A stretch of 64,000 nucleotides of DNA from contig CM076948.1 of assembly GCA_039566865.1 (NCBI GenBank), forward strand, positions 12,225,001 through 12,289,000, read 5' to 3'. This DNA is from Aurelia coerulea. Taxonomy: Eukaryota > Cnidaria > Scyphozoa > Semaeostomeae > Ulmaridae. The position numbers and the translations under genes were made by a program. The notes under the pieces are model-generated. The model did no database searches and was not told where the DNA came from. It saw only the letters and a list, made by a program, of their open reading frames with translations. This document shows, one piece after another, positions 31,731 to 41,954 of the stretch. Numbering within the stretch: position 1 is the stretch's first letter; the number at the start of each line of letters is the position of its first letter.

Positions 31731-32304
31731 ATCCGGCTTGTTGCAGAGGGAATTTTTCCTCTCGACAACATAGATCTATTACTGTTTCTCGACGTGGTAA
31801 GATTTTATGGCATAGACAAGGTAAGCGGGTTGAGATATAACTCGGGGAATAACAATACCATGCTCTTTTGGATATATGGCCAGTGGCTTATGCACGGTAA
31901 ATTTACCAGATTTATGTCTAGAGAAAAATTCACTGGAGAGTGACATGCGGGGATATATGTGGAGCCAGGGAATTACATGCCAGCAGGAGCTCGCATCGAC
32001 TTTGCGGTTCCAAGTGATGCGACCATAAAGAGAGAAAGTAACGTTCTCGTTGTGCTACCAAGGCACCTAGAGCACGGGTTTCTCCCTGGGCTAGTTGACC
32101 AATTCGCAGAAGAAATGAAAACTGTTTATGTCCTATCTTTTGATGGCAAACTACTATACTCTTTCCCTGACTCTTTCCCCTTCGCGGAACCGAATTCGTG
32201 GAATGAATTCAAATTCAGTCCTGCAGTATTTGGACTCTATATTCTTTTCGACCAGATGACACTCTCGACTGCTTGTAAAATCTATTCAAGACAAGTGCCG
32301 CCAC
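31731..32304 (+). pseudogene. Unrecognised ORF, possible captured gene fragment
   Basis: One frame runs 31731-32312 with a single TGA near 31940. It reads RLVAEGIFPLDNIDLLLFLD, LFWIYGQWLMHGKFTRFMS, then after the stop GIYVEPGNYMPAGARIDFAV, NVLVVLPRHLEHGFLPGLVD and KTVYVLSFDGKLLYSFPDSF. The composition is that of a real folded protein. The 3' third lies in the inverted arm (32205-32304). TTGTAG just before it could be a splice acceptor. No family is recognised. Confidence 0.45.
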
Positions 32305-32422
32305 ATTTGGGATAATATCACACCCCTGCTACGCGCATCCACCACATTTAAAATAATATCCCACCCCTGCTATGCGTATCCACCACATTTAAGATAATAT
32401 CCCACCACATTTTAGATAATAG

Positions 32423-33225
32423 TGTAAGACGGGGTAAAGTGAACTACGGGGTAAAGGGAACTACTCAGAACATGCGCGCTTCTCTCCAAAAGTAAACATG
32501 CAATGATAAAGCGTGATTTGTGCCCAATGCTTTGGTACATGTGCTCACAGAAAATGAAAACATTTTTGCAAAATAGTTCTTCCTGTTGTTGCAAAAAATC
32601 CCTTTACCCGAGGCAGTAGAAGCAACCTCGGGAAATTATGGTTTATAGGTTTGGGCTCCTATCTTTGGCCTTAATTTTTTACCCCTAGACGAAATTCATT
32701 TCTATAATTGTTTTGATCGATTTGAAGCACATGCCATGTGTTTACTTTTTCCAAAAGGAAAGGGCCAAGAAAGACTTTTTTGTCAGCTAACATAATATTT
32801 TAAAAGATCTACCGTTCAGTTGATATTTTGCTTCGACCGGGGTAAAGTGAACTACGCATGATTTTTGATTTTCTCATATGAACATTAAGTCAGATGAAGA
32901 AAACCTATTTAATCTCATTTGCTTCATAATTCTGCCTAGAGAAAATCATAATTTGCAGGACAATTTTTCGCTCTGATGACACAGAAATACATTCTGATAC
33001 CAGCTCCCTGAAAAACCTCCAACAATTTGACAGCCTAAGTTTGACCTTCATTCAAAAATGCGGTTACTGATCCAAGAATTTCATTGGAATTTGATGAAGC
33101 AAGTATACCTATCGACATAGAAAGGATAAATGGCCATCACTGTGAAATTAGAATATTGATAATTGTCATAGATTTATAACTATTTTTGGTTTTATTTCTG
33201 GGTGGAGGTTTCAGGGCAAAGTGAA
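32423..33225. repeat. Tract with direct GGGGTAAAGTGAACTAC motifs
   Basis: The motif occurs at about 32435, 32450 (GGGGTAAAGGGAACTAC), 32839 (GGGGTAAAGTGAACTACG) and 33213 (GGGCAAAGTGAACTAC), all in the same orientation. It is similar in style to GGGGTAAAGTGGGTC in the MITE at 50.2-51.2 kb. No coding content; probably a non-autonomous element related to it. Confidence 0.45.
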
Positions 33226-33324
33226 CTACTTTGAAAATAGTGTTTCTCTTTGTGGTGATTTGGTATTTATATGCAATATAGTATTTTCCAAGTATATTCC
33301 CATTATTTTTCATCGAATTGTATT

Positions 33325-33709
33325 CCGCCCCCCTGCTAAATCTGTCTTTGGGATTCATAATCCAATAGGATTATCCTATCTGACTCAACTTAGAGTGGGT
33401 CTTAGTAAGTTATGCTTTCACAAATTCAAGCACAATTTTAGGGATTCCATAAATCCAATGTGCCCTACAAACAATGGTATTGAGACTACGGAACACTTTT
33501 TGTTGCTCTGCCCTTCTTTTAAGGTTGAACGTCGAAATCTTCTCGCTAGAGTGTTTGATTTGCTGCGACCATTTGGATACGTCGATCTTTCAAATAAAGT
33601 TTTGACACAACTTTTATTATATGGTGATAAAGACCTTCCAAAGGCCCTCAACAGAAATAGACTCGAGTTAACTCTACATTACATCCACGCAACTGGTCGA
33701 TTCAGTTGA
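33325..33709 (+). pseudogene. Family A LINE C-terminus (intact frame)
   Basis: The frame reads PPAKSVFGIHNPIGLSYLTQ, RVGLSKLCFHKFKHNFRDSI, MCPTNNGIETTEHFLLLCPS and ends ELTLHYIHATGRFS. The Cys...His...Cys cluster is complete. Upstream codons to 33221 do not belong to the family. Only the last 120 or so residues are present. Confidence 0.85.
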
Positions 33710-34497
33710 GATCTCCGTAAATCTAGTCAAACTTCACTAAACCACCAAGTCCATTTTCGTAAAGTTTCTTGTCGTAGAGTCCTGTCCATTTATTTCTTTG
33801 CAAGCCTGTTTCACATTAGATGCTTGGCTTATCATTATAAATCCAGACCCGATAGCGGTGTCTTGAGCGATAGGGACCTTGGGTAGGGAGCAGTTAGACT
33901 GATTACGATTGAGTCCTAGTAATCGCTACCACCCACCCACCCTACTCGCTCATACTAGGACTCATGGCTTCCCAGCCAAATGGCTGGCCCTATTTAGGCC
34001 AAGTACCACAAGAAGTTGTGTTACCAATCACAGAGCTTCATTTTGGTCACATGACCTAATTTCGTGGTCACATGATTTTTTTTCTTGCCAATGATTGGTT
34101 TATTTTCAGTAGCTGCCAAAAAAAGGCTAGGAATGATATTTCCCGGACCACTGATTGACACACCGAAAGATGGCGGCAACTAGTCGCAAAGCTGCGAGGC
34201 CGAAGCACTTCAGGGCTTAGGGGCGAAGGCTCCGCAACAACAATCGTCTTTCGTTCCTTGGTGAGCTGAATTTATTACTTGCAGCAGTTGCAATCATTGG
34301 AGAGAAGAGGAAGACTACATTCGTAAGAAAATGAGTTCAGTCTCGACAATGCCTTTGATCAGTCCAAAGCCGCGTCGACAGGGTCGACACCCCTTCGCGC
34401 CATTTTTCTCTCTCACCCAGACCTCAAATCAGACCGTTGTGAGCCGTTGTGGCGCCAAGTTTCGTCAGTATTCGTCATTTTGTGTGTGTGTGTGTGT

Positions 34498-35240
34498 AGC
34501 TTTATTTTGATTCGATTATATACACGTAGCTAACAATATATACACTATTTAGTAATATATACAAGTTAACTAATCTAAATCGAATTTACATGACTAATAA
34601 TAAAAAACAAACTTTTTTTTCTTCTTACGTTTACAACTAAAACTCTAAACTGGTTGGCACTTGCAGGCACTACATTTGCAATTCGGACCATCCCATTGTT
34701 TAATAAAGCCTTAAAACTTTTGAAATTTTCTGCTGATTTTATTTCGTTTGGTAAGCCATTCCAAATCTGTGGCCCGATAGACTTGAGACTTTTAGACCCA
34801 AATGTTGTTTGATTAGGTCTGAAATGGGCTAAATTATTTGAATTCCTTAACGAATAATTTGAAGAGCGTAATTCAAAAATTCTCTTCATAAATGGTGGAT
34901 TCAAATGATTCAGAGTTTTGAATATTTCAATGCAAAGGAGTCTTTGGCGCGCAACCTGCATCGTGCATTTACTAGATTTTGAAAGCAAATCATTATATGA
35001 ACTTGTATGATCGTTATAGAGAAACCTTAGGGCTCGTTCTTGTAACTTTTCAATTTTCTGTAATGACTTGGAAGATGAGAAATACCACACCAAGGGGCAA
35101 TAATTGAAATTTGAACATACAAAACTCTGAACTAGGATCTTTTTCTCATTAAAGCCAATAAACATCTTTAACCTTTTAAGAACATTCAATTGTGATGCAG
35201 CTTTTTTGCAAAAATTAGAAATATGCGGGTCGAAATCCAG
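34498..35240 (-). mobile_element. 5'-truncated family B LINE
   Basis: C-terminal domain and 3' UTR on the minus strand; the 3' end abuts a (CA)n run, likely its tail. The UTR (AATCGAATCAAAATAAAGC) matches the end of the large family B copy near 16955-16975. Confidence 0.8.
34575..35189 (-). pseudogene. Family B C-terminal domain
   Basis: The 204-codon frame reads MNVLKRLKMFIGFNEKKILV, CSNFNYCPLVWYFSSSKSLQ, LQERALRFLYNDHTSSYNDL and GSKSLKSIGPQIWNGLPNEI. It is about the same length as the copy at 17211-17768 and runs slightly longer at the C-terminus because the stop differs. RT and endonuclease are absent. Confidence 0.9.
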
Positions 35241-35731
35241 TTAATAATCCAAAGTGACTCCCAAAAGTTTGACAGTCTCCTCAGATTTGATCACATCACA
35301 GGTGGCGGAGAATGGTTCAGTATTTTTAAAATGGAATTGTTCAGTTTTAAAATTAGTAAAAACAAACCTTTCTTGCCAGTTAAATGTGTCTGATTTCTCT
35401 GTGAATCTGATCCACTGCTATTTACTTCAAGTTAGGCCAATATGCGAATGACTGTTTAGTGTTGTTGCGGTTGTTTCAGAAATACTCAGCGTGAAGAGAA
35501 AAAGAGAAAGGTCTGTAGGTTAACAAATGGCCTCGCGGCTGGGCACATCTTCTTCGCCTTTTCCCGCTGCTCTTCGGCCACTGGCTGGCTACCAAAGCAC
35601 ATCTGACCAATCCTCAGCAACCCCTTTATCTTCTCATGACCCTCTCATTTCCACTCGCACCACGCAAAAAGTGCTGAGCGAGGAATTGTGAACGCGGGTC
35701 TATTTGCAATCTCGTAAGCATCGAGGAAGTT

Positions 35732-35855
35732 CAACGGAGCACGCCTGGTGCATTCTCGCTACTGCGCATGGGCAAATCACCGTCTGGCATGCCTGCGCCT
35801 GCGCAAATCAGATTTGATATGCGCAACTCTGCTGTGCGCAAGGCGTGCTCCGTTG
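35732..35855. repeat. GC-rich hairpin MITE, 124 bp
   Basis: CAACGGAGCACGCC at the left pairs with GGCGTGCTCCGTTG at the right; TGCGCA-type sequences are repeated inside. No coding capacity. The surroundings are richer in GC than the rest of the window. Confidence 0.6.
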
Positions 35856-36529
35856 TTGTCGTTGTTGTTTCCTCGGCTGGGGTTCCGATTGCTCATCATT
35901 ACATTTTGGCCTGGCATCTAATGTGAAACCAGCTCAAATATCTATTTGTAAAATGTTTCTATAAGTAGCATTTCTATCCGATTTCGTTGTAGCGTGGTAT
36001 GTATAGTAGTTTATATTAGTTTTATTTTAGTTTATGTTAATTCCAGGGGGTAGACATGATATTTTGCTCCTCCCGTCCTTGTAGTGTGGTATAGTAGATT
36101 GTAGGTAGTGTTGAGGTAATTTTTGTTGTAAATTTTATATTGAATAAAAAAAGGAAAAAAAACCATATTAGTCCAGAGGGTGAAGGGGGAGTATTACCAC
36201 CCGAGCGGGGACTTTACGGGACAACGTTTTTCTAGATCACTTTTTTGCGTAGATTACGAATCTGGGTGTTGATCGACGGTTTTGGGGGGCTTTTCCGAGA
36301 TATAAGGGGGTTTAGGCTAAAAATTCTGGGATTTTTACGAAATGGATACATGCATAGGAAAGGGTGATGCTCTTGCATGTTTTAAATGTAGAGGCTATAG
36401 TATAATACCAAATATACATATATTCTAACCAAAGGGGTTCATTAGGGGGGTCAAGGGATTTATTGGGGGTTGTGTCGAAAATTGTGCGTGAAGAATTGAA
36501 GCTTTTCAACGCATTCACGTAACTTCTAT

Positions 36530-37990
36530 CAGGGCCGTAACTACATCGGGGTGCCAGGGGTCGGGTACCCCTCCTGGCCAAATCTCAGTCGGCAAATCAA
36601 GGGAACGTAACACTCAGTCGGCAAATTGAGGAAATTCCGGTGATCGGAACAAGAGTAGTTCAGTTTTGCCAAGTTACGTCACTATACAAAGTTTGTTAAC
36701 GTTAATTTTGCTTAGCAGAAATTCTGCTCATTGGTTAGATTACGAGAACGAACATTTATTTAGCTTCATTATTTTTTATTTAAAATTTGTGAAGCTCTGT
36801 CGTTATCACATTTTTTATAACCGTCCAGGCACCAAGGAACAGACATTCCCTTACCACAGGGTACCCTATATGATTCCGGGGATCGGGAATGACCACTTTT
36901 TTGGAAGCGTGAACCGGGAATCGTCAAATTTTTCAAGCGGGATTTGGAAGTTTGGCGACAGCTCTCGGGAAGCAGGATTGACCCAGCTTGAAAAACTGAT
37001 GCTAGATTCAGCTTCAGCCTTGTTTAATGTGCCTCATTTCAGCAGTTGCGTGGCCACAGATAGGGTTGTCAAAAGATGGTCCTCAAGGATCTTTCAAAAT
37101 GAAGAGAAAGTAGTTGGGTATAGGTAGGGAAGGGTAAGAATCTTTCTGGTAAATGCTGGATGTTGACTGGGAGAGTCATTTTAAGCCAAAGTAAAGGTTG
37201 GTGTTTCAAAAATTTTCACAGACAAACTATCATGTAATTGTCAAGGCTTCCATCATCATGGGCGCAGGCAAATAGATTGTGAGAATCGTTCTAAGACAAG
37301 GTAAAATGCGTTTGCACAAAGATCTTCCTGAATGTTGTGATTCATGGAAAATTGTTACAAATTGGTATTCCAAACCAAAGAAAACTGCGTTTACTCAAAC
37401 AGTTTCCTGGGGAAGCTATAATTTGTAAGAACATCTGTTACAAAATGATCAATTTCAATTTTAGTACCACTGACATTGGATCGCTAGAAGTGTTCTAAGC
37501 AAAAGTAGAGGGCGTTTCGTCAAAATTTAGCTGGGAGCTTCGCCCCTAGACCCCTTCATTTTAATACCCTCCCACATAATTTGCCCTGGCCACGACGCTG
37601 CTCATTGCATTTGATCACACATAAAAGTCCCTCATCATGCGTCATGAACTGCTCTAGAAGAGGATGCAAGGAACTTTGGAAATAATTGTAAAGAATGATA
37701 AAAAGACCTACTTAAAGTAAAAGCAAGATATTACACAGCTCTTTATGATATGTTTGGTTAAACTGGATGATAATTCTAGTGAAAAGCAGAATGCATGCCT
37801 CTGGGCACCATCAAACGTCGTGAAAATGATGAATCTACGTGTTGATGTACTTTAGGAAGGACAGCGGGAATTCCGTAAAAAATCATGATAGGAATCAGGA
37901 ATTTGGCTGAAAACGTATCGGGTATTCGGGAATGATGGGGCCTATTGTGTACCCTCTTACTAGAAAAAGAACTCAATTCAGTGTTAGATA
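36530..37990. other. Interior of the second TAGTCC element, possible nested MITEs
   Basis: AGGGTACCCTATATGATTCC near 36855 is roughly mirrored by GGGAATGATGGGGCCTATTG then TGTACCCT near 37932, with CTTACCAC/CTTACTAG on the flanks, a possible hAT-like insert. AGGGCCGTAACTAC (36531) and GGCCACGACGCTG (37590) are typical of another short repeat. ORFs here show no family motifs. Confidence 0.35.
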
Positions 37991-38134
37991 TTGCCAAAGC
38001 TGACGAGAAGTTTTAATTAGCGAAACAAGTTGGCTTCTTGTGTATCATGTTAGGGCCCTATCTTGTGAAAGGAAGGGGAAAGTAAAAATCGAAAGGTTTC
38101 TCTGTGGAGAGGAAATTGAGCCTCTGGAAATTGA

Positions 38135-39365
38135 GTTCTATTTCACTTCTTCCAATCTTTGGAAAATACTTGAAAGACTCATTTACGATTCTCTATATTC
38201 ACATCTTGTGTCATCTGAATTACTAACCCAAATCAATCAGGTTTTCGTCCAGGTGACTCAACAGTCAACCAGCTAATCTCCATAATGCACACAGTTTTTT
38301 AAAAGCATTTGATTGTAACCCTCCTCTCGATGTTCGTTCTGTGTATCTTGATATTTCCAAAGCATTTGACAGGGTTTGGCATGATGGTGTATCTTTAAAT
38401 TAACACGATGTGGCATCTCAGGAAATCTTCTCTCTCTTATCAAACGTTTTCTTACGGATAGAAAGCAGCGAACTGTTTTGAATGGGCAGAGTTCATCTTG
38501 GGGAGATATTTCGGCAACAGTACCCCAGGGCTCTATTCTAAGGCCCTTATTCTTCCTCATGTATATAAATGACCTAACGTAAGACTTGAAGTGCCTGAAG
38601 TATCTCGGACCCTAAACCCCCTCATGTGCGACCTCATATTAAGCTCTTCGCTGATGATACATCATTTTTTACGGTCACCCAAGATTCTAATTCAGTCGCC
38701 AATGACATGAACCATGACTTGGAGTTGATAACTCTGTGGGCTCATGACTGGAGGATGCCATTTAATCCTGATCCATGAAAACAAGCTGTGGAACTCATAT
38801 TTTCAAGGAAAAAAATAAAGCTGATCATCCAGAAATCCTCTTTAACAAAACACCAGCAATGAAAGTAGATAAATATAAACAATTAGGAATTATACCAGAT
38901 TCAAATGTGGCTTTTTCTGCCCATATCAAATCTGCTATCTCCAAATCAAGAAAGGGTATTGGCTTGCTAATATATCTCTCAAAATATCTGCCCAGGCATA
39001 CCCTGAACGAGTTATATAAGCTCTATGTGCGACCTCATCTTGACTACGGGGATATTACTTACCATATTCCGGCGAAAGTATGTGAGTTCAGTGGCAGCAT
39101 CATTTTGCCGAGCTTAATGGAAAAATTAGAGTCCGTCCAGTATTCTGCTGCGCGAGTAATTACGGGAACATGGAGAGGAACACCTCGAGAAAGGCTGTAC
39201 ACAGAACTTGGCTGGGAATCACTAAAGTGCCAAAAATGGAGAAGACGCCTTACTTTGTTCTACAAGATCATTAATAATCTAACTCCAGTTTATACTAATA
39301 CTTGCACCGTCTGTTGCTGTTTTGAGAGGTTTTATCAAGTCTGTTGCTTTTATCAATAATAAGAT
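38135..39365 (+). pseudogene. Family A LINE fragment, RT to C-terminal domain
   Basis: Heavily frameshifted: FTSSNLWKILERLIYDSLYS, SVYLDISKAFDRVWHDGVSL, L-N-G-Q-S-S-S-W-G-D-I-S, PQGSILRPLFFLMYINDLT, then the frame 38775-39359 with KYKQLGIIPDSNVAFSAHIK, YVRPHLDYGDITYHIPAKVC and RRRLTLFYKIINNLTPVYTN. The region of the FADD box is present (CTCTTCGCTGATGATACATC) but an insertion of about 30 bp precedes it. The C-terminus is internally deleted after 39300. Confidence 0.85.
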
Positions 39366-39714
39366 CTATCTTTGACATTTTCGACACAACCCCCCAATAA
39401 ATCCCTTGACCCCCCTAATGAACCCCTTTGGCTAGAATATATGTATATTTGGTATCATACTATAGCCTCTACATTCAAAACATGCAACAGAATCACCAAT
39501 TCCTATGCATGTATCCATTTCGCAAAAATCCCAGAATTTTTAGCCTAAACCCCCTTATATCTCGGAAAAGCCCCCCAAAACCGTCGATCAACACCCAGAT
39601 TCGTAATCTACGCAAAAAAGTGATCTAGAAAAACGTTGTCCCGTAAAGTCCCCGCTCGGGTGGTAATACTCCCCCTTCACCCTCTGGACTATATCGCAGG
39701 AGGAGAGTTCGAAT

Positions 39715-40275
39715 TTCATTTTACAATATTTATACAGGTTAATAGGATTCAAAAGATGAACAAAAAGAAAGACGAGCCGGAATATATACATATACATTTT
39801 ATCTCAATTCCCAACTAGTTTCGACCGTGTGGTCATCATCAGGTTAATAGGATTCATATATAAATATGTTTTTCAACCTGACCTGTTTCAACAAAAAGAA
39901 AAAACCTAACCACTAAAACTAAGAACAAAAGAAATTTACATGCCTAATTTACAATATTATACAAAACTAAGACTAATTAATAAAATAAAAGTTGTCCCTG
40001 TCTATAGTTGTCCTTTGAAGATTTTTAGGGAGGGTGCCAATTTTGTCTCTCTTTCTAGGTTGTTCCACAGTTTCGCACCGCGATAAGAAAAGCATTGCTG
40101 AAGTCGAAGATAGATTTCCAGGAATAGCAAATGCTTGTGTCATCTGCATACATTTTGACCTTTGTTCTTTGTAAGGTAATGGCAAGATATTGATATAGAT
40201 ATAAAAAAGAGTGTGCCAAGGCAGAAAGTCTGAGGTACCCCACATTTGATGTCCTATATTTCAGGTATATTTCCG
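39715..40275 (-). pseudogene. Internally deleted L2-like LINE fragment
   Basis: The minus strand reads KCGVPQ (about 40245), then MYADDTSICYSWKSIFD and jumps directly to YRGAKLWNNLERETKLAPSL before the stop: some 200 residues between palm and tail are missing. The 3' UTR ends CCTGTATAAATATTGTAAAA then TGAAA near 39715, as in families D and E. Upstream homology stops near 40275. Confidence 0.75.
39752..39839 (-). mobile_element. 88 bp retro-insert with perfect 17 bp TSD
   Basis: CAGGTTAATAGGATTCA occurs at 39735-39751 and 39840-39856. Between them is a short AT-rich insert; on the minus strand it begins ATGATGACCACACGGTCGAA AC. The phrase is reminiscent of Penelope-like element ends, but this is from memory and not searched. 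It lies in the 3' UTR of the LINE fragment above. Confidence 0.6.
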
Positions 40276-40383
40276 TCAAGAAGGTTAATTTGGGGTCACT
40301 TTAATTTATCTTTCTATTTTTAGTGTTTGCACAAGGTCTTTACTTCGAAAGGTGTCCATAAAAGGTAAGTTGATATTTAATAA

Positions 40384-41146
40384 CCCTATCTGTACTGGGC
40401 GATTTTTTAGATACTTTGTACTGGGGAACCCCCTCTTTTCCCCCAAAATTACAAAAGATAAAGAAAAATTCTATTTAAATAACCGCTCAACCGATTTCTC
40501 CAAATTTATTTCAATTAACAGAAAACATTTCATAAATTTTTCAGTTTATATTTTTAGCACAATTTGCTTTGAAATAACCTTTTGTTGCATGCATTGATTT
40601 TCATCGCAGTTCTGATCTTTTATCTGGTAAATATAGAATGAGGCCCCGTTCACAATGCTCCGTTTTTGTTAGTATCCGTTTTTGTGGCATCCAAGCTACC
40701 CGTTCACATTGCTCCGTTTTTGTGAAACTCATTGTTGAATATTGGAGCGTTTTCCCGTTCACATTGCTCCGTTTTTGTGAAACTCATTGTTGAATATTGG
40801 AGCGTTTTCAAAAAACCTCCGTTTTTGTGCGTTCACACTGATTGAGTGCGTTTTCAAAAACCTCCGTTTTTGTGGCGTTGTGATGCAGATCAGTGTCAAC
40901 ACTTTCATAAAAATGGAGGTTTTTCTCTCCGTTTTTGTACAAAAACGGAGCAGTGTGCACGGGGCCTGAAAAAGAATCAAATTAATGAGATGTAACAAAT
41001 TTGACAAAAAGTTTTTACATTTAACACTTCTTTATAAGATCAATGACGTCATAAATGTGAATGACGTCATGGATATTGAATCTACTGATGTCAGCAAATA
41101 TGATAAATGTATATATTAAATGAAAGTACTCATCAAAAGCAATCGA
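40384..41146. mobile_element. piggyBac-like MITE, second copy, truncated
   Basis: It begins CCCTATCTGTACTGGGCGAT, the inverse of the right end of 5184-6068, and remains homologous (for example TTTATCTGGTAAATATAGA, GATGACGTCATAAATGTGAAT, GAAAGTACTCATCAAA) to about 41146. The far end is missing. The four bases before CCC are ATAA rather than TTAA. It is interrupted by the element at 40642. Confidence 0.75.
40642..40966. mobile_element. GGCCCCG-ended MITE with internal 55 bp duplication
   Basis: Ends GGCCCCGTTCACA and GTGCACGGGGCC, flanked by TGA at 40639-40641 and 40967-40969. Interior repeats of CTCCGTTTTTGT on both strands. A 55 bp unit beginning CCGTTCACATTGCTCCGTTT is perfectly tandem at 40700-40754 and 40755-40809. 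A 3 bp TSD and GGC start would fit PIF/Harbinger, but TGA is not its usual target. Confidence 0.7.
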
Positions 41147-41340
41147 ATTTATTATCTAAAAAACCTTTATTATTGTTTAGAAAAGTTCAGGTGGCTATAT
41201 ATAGACTGACTACATCGAGTCCAAGTTATCGTTCGTCGTAACGAGACTGCCACCATTTTGTCAATAGTGATGGATACGATGATGTAGTAAATCTAGTGTC
41301 TATTCGATCGCGCACAAATTATTGCGGCAAGTCAGTACCA

Positions 41341-41954
41341 TACCGGGTGAGTCAGAAAAAAGAATCCCTGCTTGGAAGGCCACTGCTCCATGAATATAAA
41401 AACAATGATATTGAAAACTGTCTTGTTTTATTGACAATAGTTTCAATTAGGTTCAGTAGTTTACCCGGCCTTAATCGGCCATTCCTTCCTGTTGATATTG
41501 GTGATTTTCTGCAGAAAGCCTCTTCCAAAAACCTGCAAAAACCAATGAAAACAATGAGCACATTTTCCTTCCTAAAATTGATGACACTCACATAAATTCA
41601 TGTATTTTGTCCTCTTGGGATAATGGAATCCCCCTGAATAGGTCATCGATACCAGGGGGAGGCCTTGTTCATCCTCCCAAGAGGATAGCACTTGATAAAG
41701 CGTCCACAAGTCATTGGTGTAAGGCCATTGTAAGGCAGAAATGTTAGGGAAATTTGTTCATGATTTTAGGCACATTTTGAAGGTTTTTTTTGAAGAGGCT
41801 TTCTCGAGAAAATCCCTCATAATTTCAGAATGGAGTGGCCGATTTCAGTCAGGTGAATTCTATAATGGATTTGAACATTTGCCGATATCATTGTCTTGAT
41901 ATCCAGGGAGCCGTGAACTTTTAAACGGGGACTCTTTTTCTGACTCACCCGGTA
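41341..41954. mobile_element. Mariner-like MITE with TA target
   Basis: Ends TACCGGGTGAGTCAGAAAAA and TTTTTCTGACTCACCCGGTA; the terminal TA on each side is the likely duplicated target. Inner sequences are also mirrored (ACAATGATAT). A second hairpin in the middle pairs GTCCTCTTGGGAT with ATCCTCCCAAGAGGAT. No transposase. Confidence 0.8.

Larger units (their letters stand above)
30866..32422. mobile_element. Inverted-arm element with minisatellite arms and central ORF
   Basis: The left arm (about 30866-31308) and right arm (32305-32420) are built of the same units in opposite orientation, GTGGTGGATACGCGTAGCAG and GGGTGGGATATTATCTTAAA, followed inward by matching unique sequence (31309-31430 against 32205-32304: GGCACTTGTCTTGAATAGAT, then CGAAAAGAATATAGA). 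The centre is coding-like. It looks like a non-autonomous transposon that captured gene sequence, but outer ends and TSD are not defined. Confidence 0.6.
33824..35913. mobile_element. Insert in family A 3' UTR, composite
   Basis: Between the short inverted repeats this stretch holds unassigned DNA (33824-34480), a (GT)8 run (34483-34497), a minus-strand family B LINE fragment (34498-35240), then GC-richer DNA with a hairpin (35732-35855). An ATG near 34169 sits in AAGATGGCGGC, a YY1-type context, but its frame stops after about 13 codons. The boundaries coincide with the inverted repeats, suggesting an element that grew by later insertions. Confidence 0.5.
33325..36165 (+). mobile_element. 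Family A LINE 3' part with interrupted 3' UTR
   Basis: The C-terminal coding end (33325-33709) is followed by 3' UTR to 33806; the UTR resumes at about 35930 and ends near 36165 in AATAAAAAAAGGAAAAAAAA. The 2.1 kb between lies within the short inverted pair TGTTTCACATTAGATGC (33807-33823) and GCATCTAATGTGAAAC (35914-35929), which in the copy at 15.9 kb is only about 100 bp apart. Confidence 0.75.
36169..39691. mobile_element. Second TAGTCC-ended DNA element, non-autonomous
   Basis: Starts TAGTCCAGAGGGTGAAGGGG and ends with its inverse, flanked by TAT at 36166-36168 and 39692-39694. TIRs are about 315 bp (36169-36484, 39378-39691). The outer 30 bp agree with the element at 296-3433 (TAGTCCnG...GGGGGAGTATyACCACC), so they are one superfamily with 3 bp TSDs. 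The interior holds no XPG remnant; it contains a LINE fragment (38135-39365) and other inserts. Confidence 0.85.

Noticed and set aside
34100..34230. ATG in AAGATGGCGGC as a host gene start.
   Set aside because: The frame closes after about 13 codons and no splice donor follows clearly.
39818..39842. Hammerhead ribozyme core on the minus strand: CTGATGA, a short stem TGACC/GGTCG, then GAAAC.
   Set aside because: The CTG of the core belongs to the 17 bp target repeat flanking the 88 bp insert, and there is no clear stem III nor a GUC-type cleavage triplet after GAAAC.
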